A DNA stretch of 51,195 nucleotides from Pseudomonas sp. (GTDB lineage Bacteria; Pseudomonadota; Gammaproteobacteria; Pseudomonadales; Pseudomonadaceae): the NCBI RefSeq assembly GCF_030150285.1, contig NZ_JASLGE010000068.1:1-51195 (forward strand). The letters are read 5' to 3'. A program made the translations under genes and the position numbers. Under the pieces are notes generated by a model, which was not told the DNA's origin, ran no database searches, and saw only the letters and a list, made by a program, of their open reading frames with translations. Positions 50,340-51,195 of the stretch are shown piece by piece (the first letter of the stretch is position 1; each line of letters opens with the position of its first letter).

Positions 50340-51167
50340 CTAAACGTTTGGGTCACGCTTTAACTGCGCCAATACACTGAACGGGTTGGACCGCTTTACC
50401 TCGTCCTCGCTCGGTTCGGGCTCATCGGCGCCCGCCGGCTGCTGGCATTCTTCCGGATGATGAGCAGGCACGATGGGCAAGGCGAGCAGAAGCTCTTCCT
50501 CGACCAATGCTTGCAGATCCAAAGGATCTTCGCCCAGTTCCAGCACGTCATAACCTTTCGGTAACGACTGGGTATTCGCACCCTCCTTCACCACCGCGTA
50601 ACTGCATTCGCTGTGGATCGGCAGGGTGACCAGCTCAAGACAACGCTGACAAACCATTTTGACTTCGACGTCCAGAGAGCTGTGGATAACCACGGCTTTT
50701 CGTTCGTCTCGTTCGAAAACGAATTTGGCCTTCACCGTCCCGTCGTTGTCGGAAAGCGGGTCGCAGAGTCTCTCCAAATCAGCCAGCAGCAGCTCTTCCT
50801 CGACCAGGGCCTGCAGATCCAAAGGATCTTCGCCCAGTTCCAGCACGTCATAGCCTTTCGGCAACGACTGGGTATTCGCACCCTCCTTCACCACGGCGTA
50901 TGTACATTCGCTGTGGACCGGTAGGGTGACCAGCTCAAGACAACGCTGGCAAACCATCTTGACTTCGACGTCCAGCTCGCTGTGGATTACCACCACGTGC
51001 TGTTCATCTCGTTCAAAATCGAACTTCGCCTGCACCGTACCGACATTGTCGGAAAGCGGGTCGCAGAGTCTTTCCAAATCAGCGAGTTGCAGCGAACCGT
51101 TAAGGGTTACGCCACGATCGGCTAATTTGCGCGGGTCAACGTGAGGTGGAATCGGGTCATTCAACAT
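50340..51167 (-). CDS. yceD: YceD (DUF177) protein with internal tandem duplication
   Basis: A 275-residue YceD/DUF177 protein (rRNA metabolism, upstream of rpmF). Pseudomonas YceD is normally about 175 residues. Here residues ~29-128 and ~129-228 are two near-identical 100-residue units. Each contains LADLERLCDPLSDN, a CQRC motif (C73/C76 and C173/C176) and ALVEEELLL. The N-terminal 28 residues (MLNDPIPPHVDPRKLADRG) and C-terminal tail (LPIVPAHHPEECQQPAG) occur once. The frame is kept because the duplicated DNA is exactly 300 bases. Divergence is spread over codon positions and the CQRC motifs are intact, so it looks functional rather than a recent error. Confidence 0.93.
   Translation of the reverse strand: MLNDPIPPHVDPRKLADRGVTLNGSLQLADLERLCDPLSDNVGTVQAKFDFERDEQHVVVIHSELDVEVKMVCQRCLELVTLPVHSECTYAVVKEGANTQSLPKGYDVLELGEDPLDLQALVEEELLLADLERLCDPLSDNDGTVKAKFVFERDERKAVVIHSSLDVEVKMVCQRCLELVTLPIHSECSYAVVKEGANTQSLPKGYDVLELGEDPLDLQALVEEELLLALPIVPAHHPEECQQPAGADEPEPSEDEVKRSNPFSVLAQLKRDPNV
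50484..50783 (-). repeat. Tandem repeat copy 2 in yceD
   Basis: This 300-base unit encodes YceD residues ~129-228 and matches 50784-51083 with about 36 mismatches by my hand count (about 88 percent identity). The differences include changes such as ERK versus EQH and CSY versus CTY. It is followed directly by the normal C-terminal tail. Confidence 0.9.
50784..51083 (-). repeat. Tandem repeat copy 1 in yceD
   Basis: The partner unit, encoding residues ~29-128, lies next to copy 2 without a gap. The junction is LLLADLERL. LLLA also occurs at the C-terminal end of the unit before LPIV, so the duplication probably arose by unequal exchange at this short homology. Confidence 0.9.
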
Positions 51168-51195
51168 AGGCGCAGCATTCTAGGGATGCCCCCCG

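Noticed and set aside
1..51195. CRISPR array, insertion sequence or prophage genes
   Set aside because: No regularly spaced repeats, transposase, integrase or structural phage genes were found; the repeats seen are REP-type or the yceD duplication.

Overview
The window is chromosomal DNA of a Pseudomonas, probably from the P. fluorescens/P. fragi side of the genus (species not assignable by eye). The right third carries the block etfA-etfB / etfD ... DUF1285 - DUF4823 ... TetR - rgsA - tatD - holB - tmk - mltG - pabC - fabF - acpP - fabG - fabD - plsX - rpmF - yceD, which follows the P. aeruginosa PA2951-PA2971 order as I remember it. Codon use, GC-rich genes and REP-type intergenic hairpins fit Pseudomonas.

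Layout. 1-1.9 kb: the 3' end of a phospholipase D-type (Tle5-like) effector gene overlapping its putative periplasmic immunity gene. 2-6.1 kb: a glutathione S-transferase/flavin monooxygenase pair, divergent from a LysR regulator, and a 14-TM MFS exporter. 6.3-12.8 kb: an aapJQMP-type L-amino-acid ABC importer preceded by a two-domain (2-hydroxyacid-dehydrogenase-like + DAO-like) oxidoreductase. This module is bracketed by a similar ~37-bp sequence exactly 7000 bp apart, one copy at the MFS promoter and one at the promoter of a MmyB-type regulator (13.2 kb). 14.2-15.4 kb: an AT-richer orphan protein with a papain-like toxin signature, next to tRNA-Ser(GGA).

15.7-25.9 kb: small housekeeping or accessory genes: crotonase, plsC-like acyltransferase, CorA channel, class I glutamine amidotransferase, a 31-residue membrane peptide, RraB-like protein, START-domain protein, YkgJ protein, MocR regulator, OmpA/DUF4398 lipoproteins and a solute-binding protein. 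26-29.9 kb: electron-transfer flavoprotein etfBA divergent from ETF:quinone oxidoreductase, with a PsrA-type box next to a good sigma70 promoter. 30-37.5 kb: AraC/alcohol dehydrogenase pair and a complete D-galactonate (De Ley-Doudoroff) cluster dgoK-dgoA-dgoD-dgoT with an IclR regulator. 37.7-51.2 kb: the conserved block above, ending in the fatty-acid/phospholipid cluster, nearly all on the minus strand.

How the genes cooperate: EtfAB and EtfD pass electrons from acyl-CoA and amino-acid dehydrogenases to the quinone pool. The dgo genes turn imported galactonate into pyruvate and glyceraldehyde-3-phosphate. plsX-fabD-fabG-acpP-fabF make acyl-ACP and acyl-phosphate for membranes, with rpmF and yceD linking to ribosome assembly.

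The most unusual observations are an in-frame 300-bp tandem duplication inside yceD (275 aa instead of about 175), the repeat-flanked 7-kb amino-acid module with its two-domain enzyme, the papain-like toxin orphan beside tRNA-Ser, and the absence of pilZ between holB and tatD.
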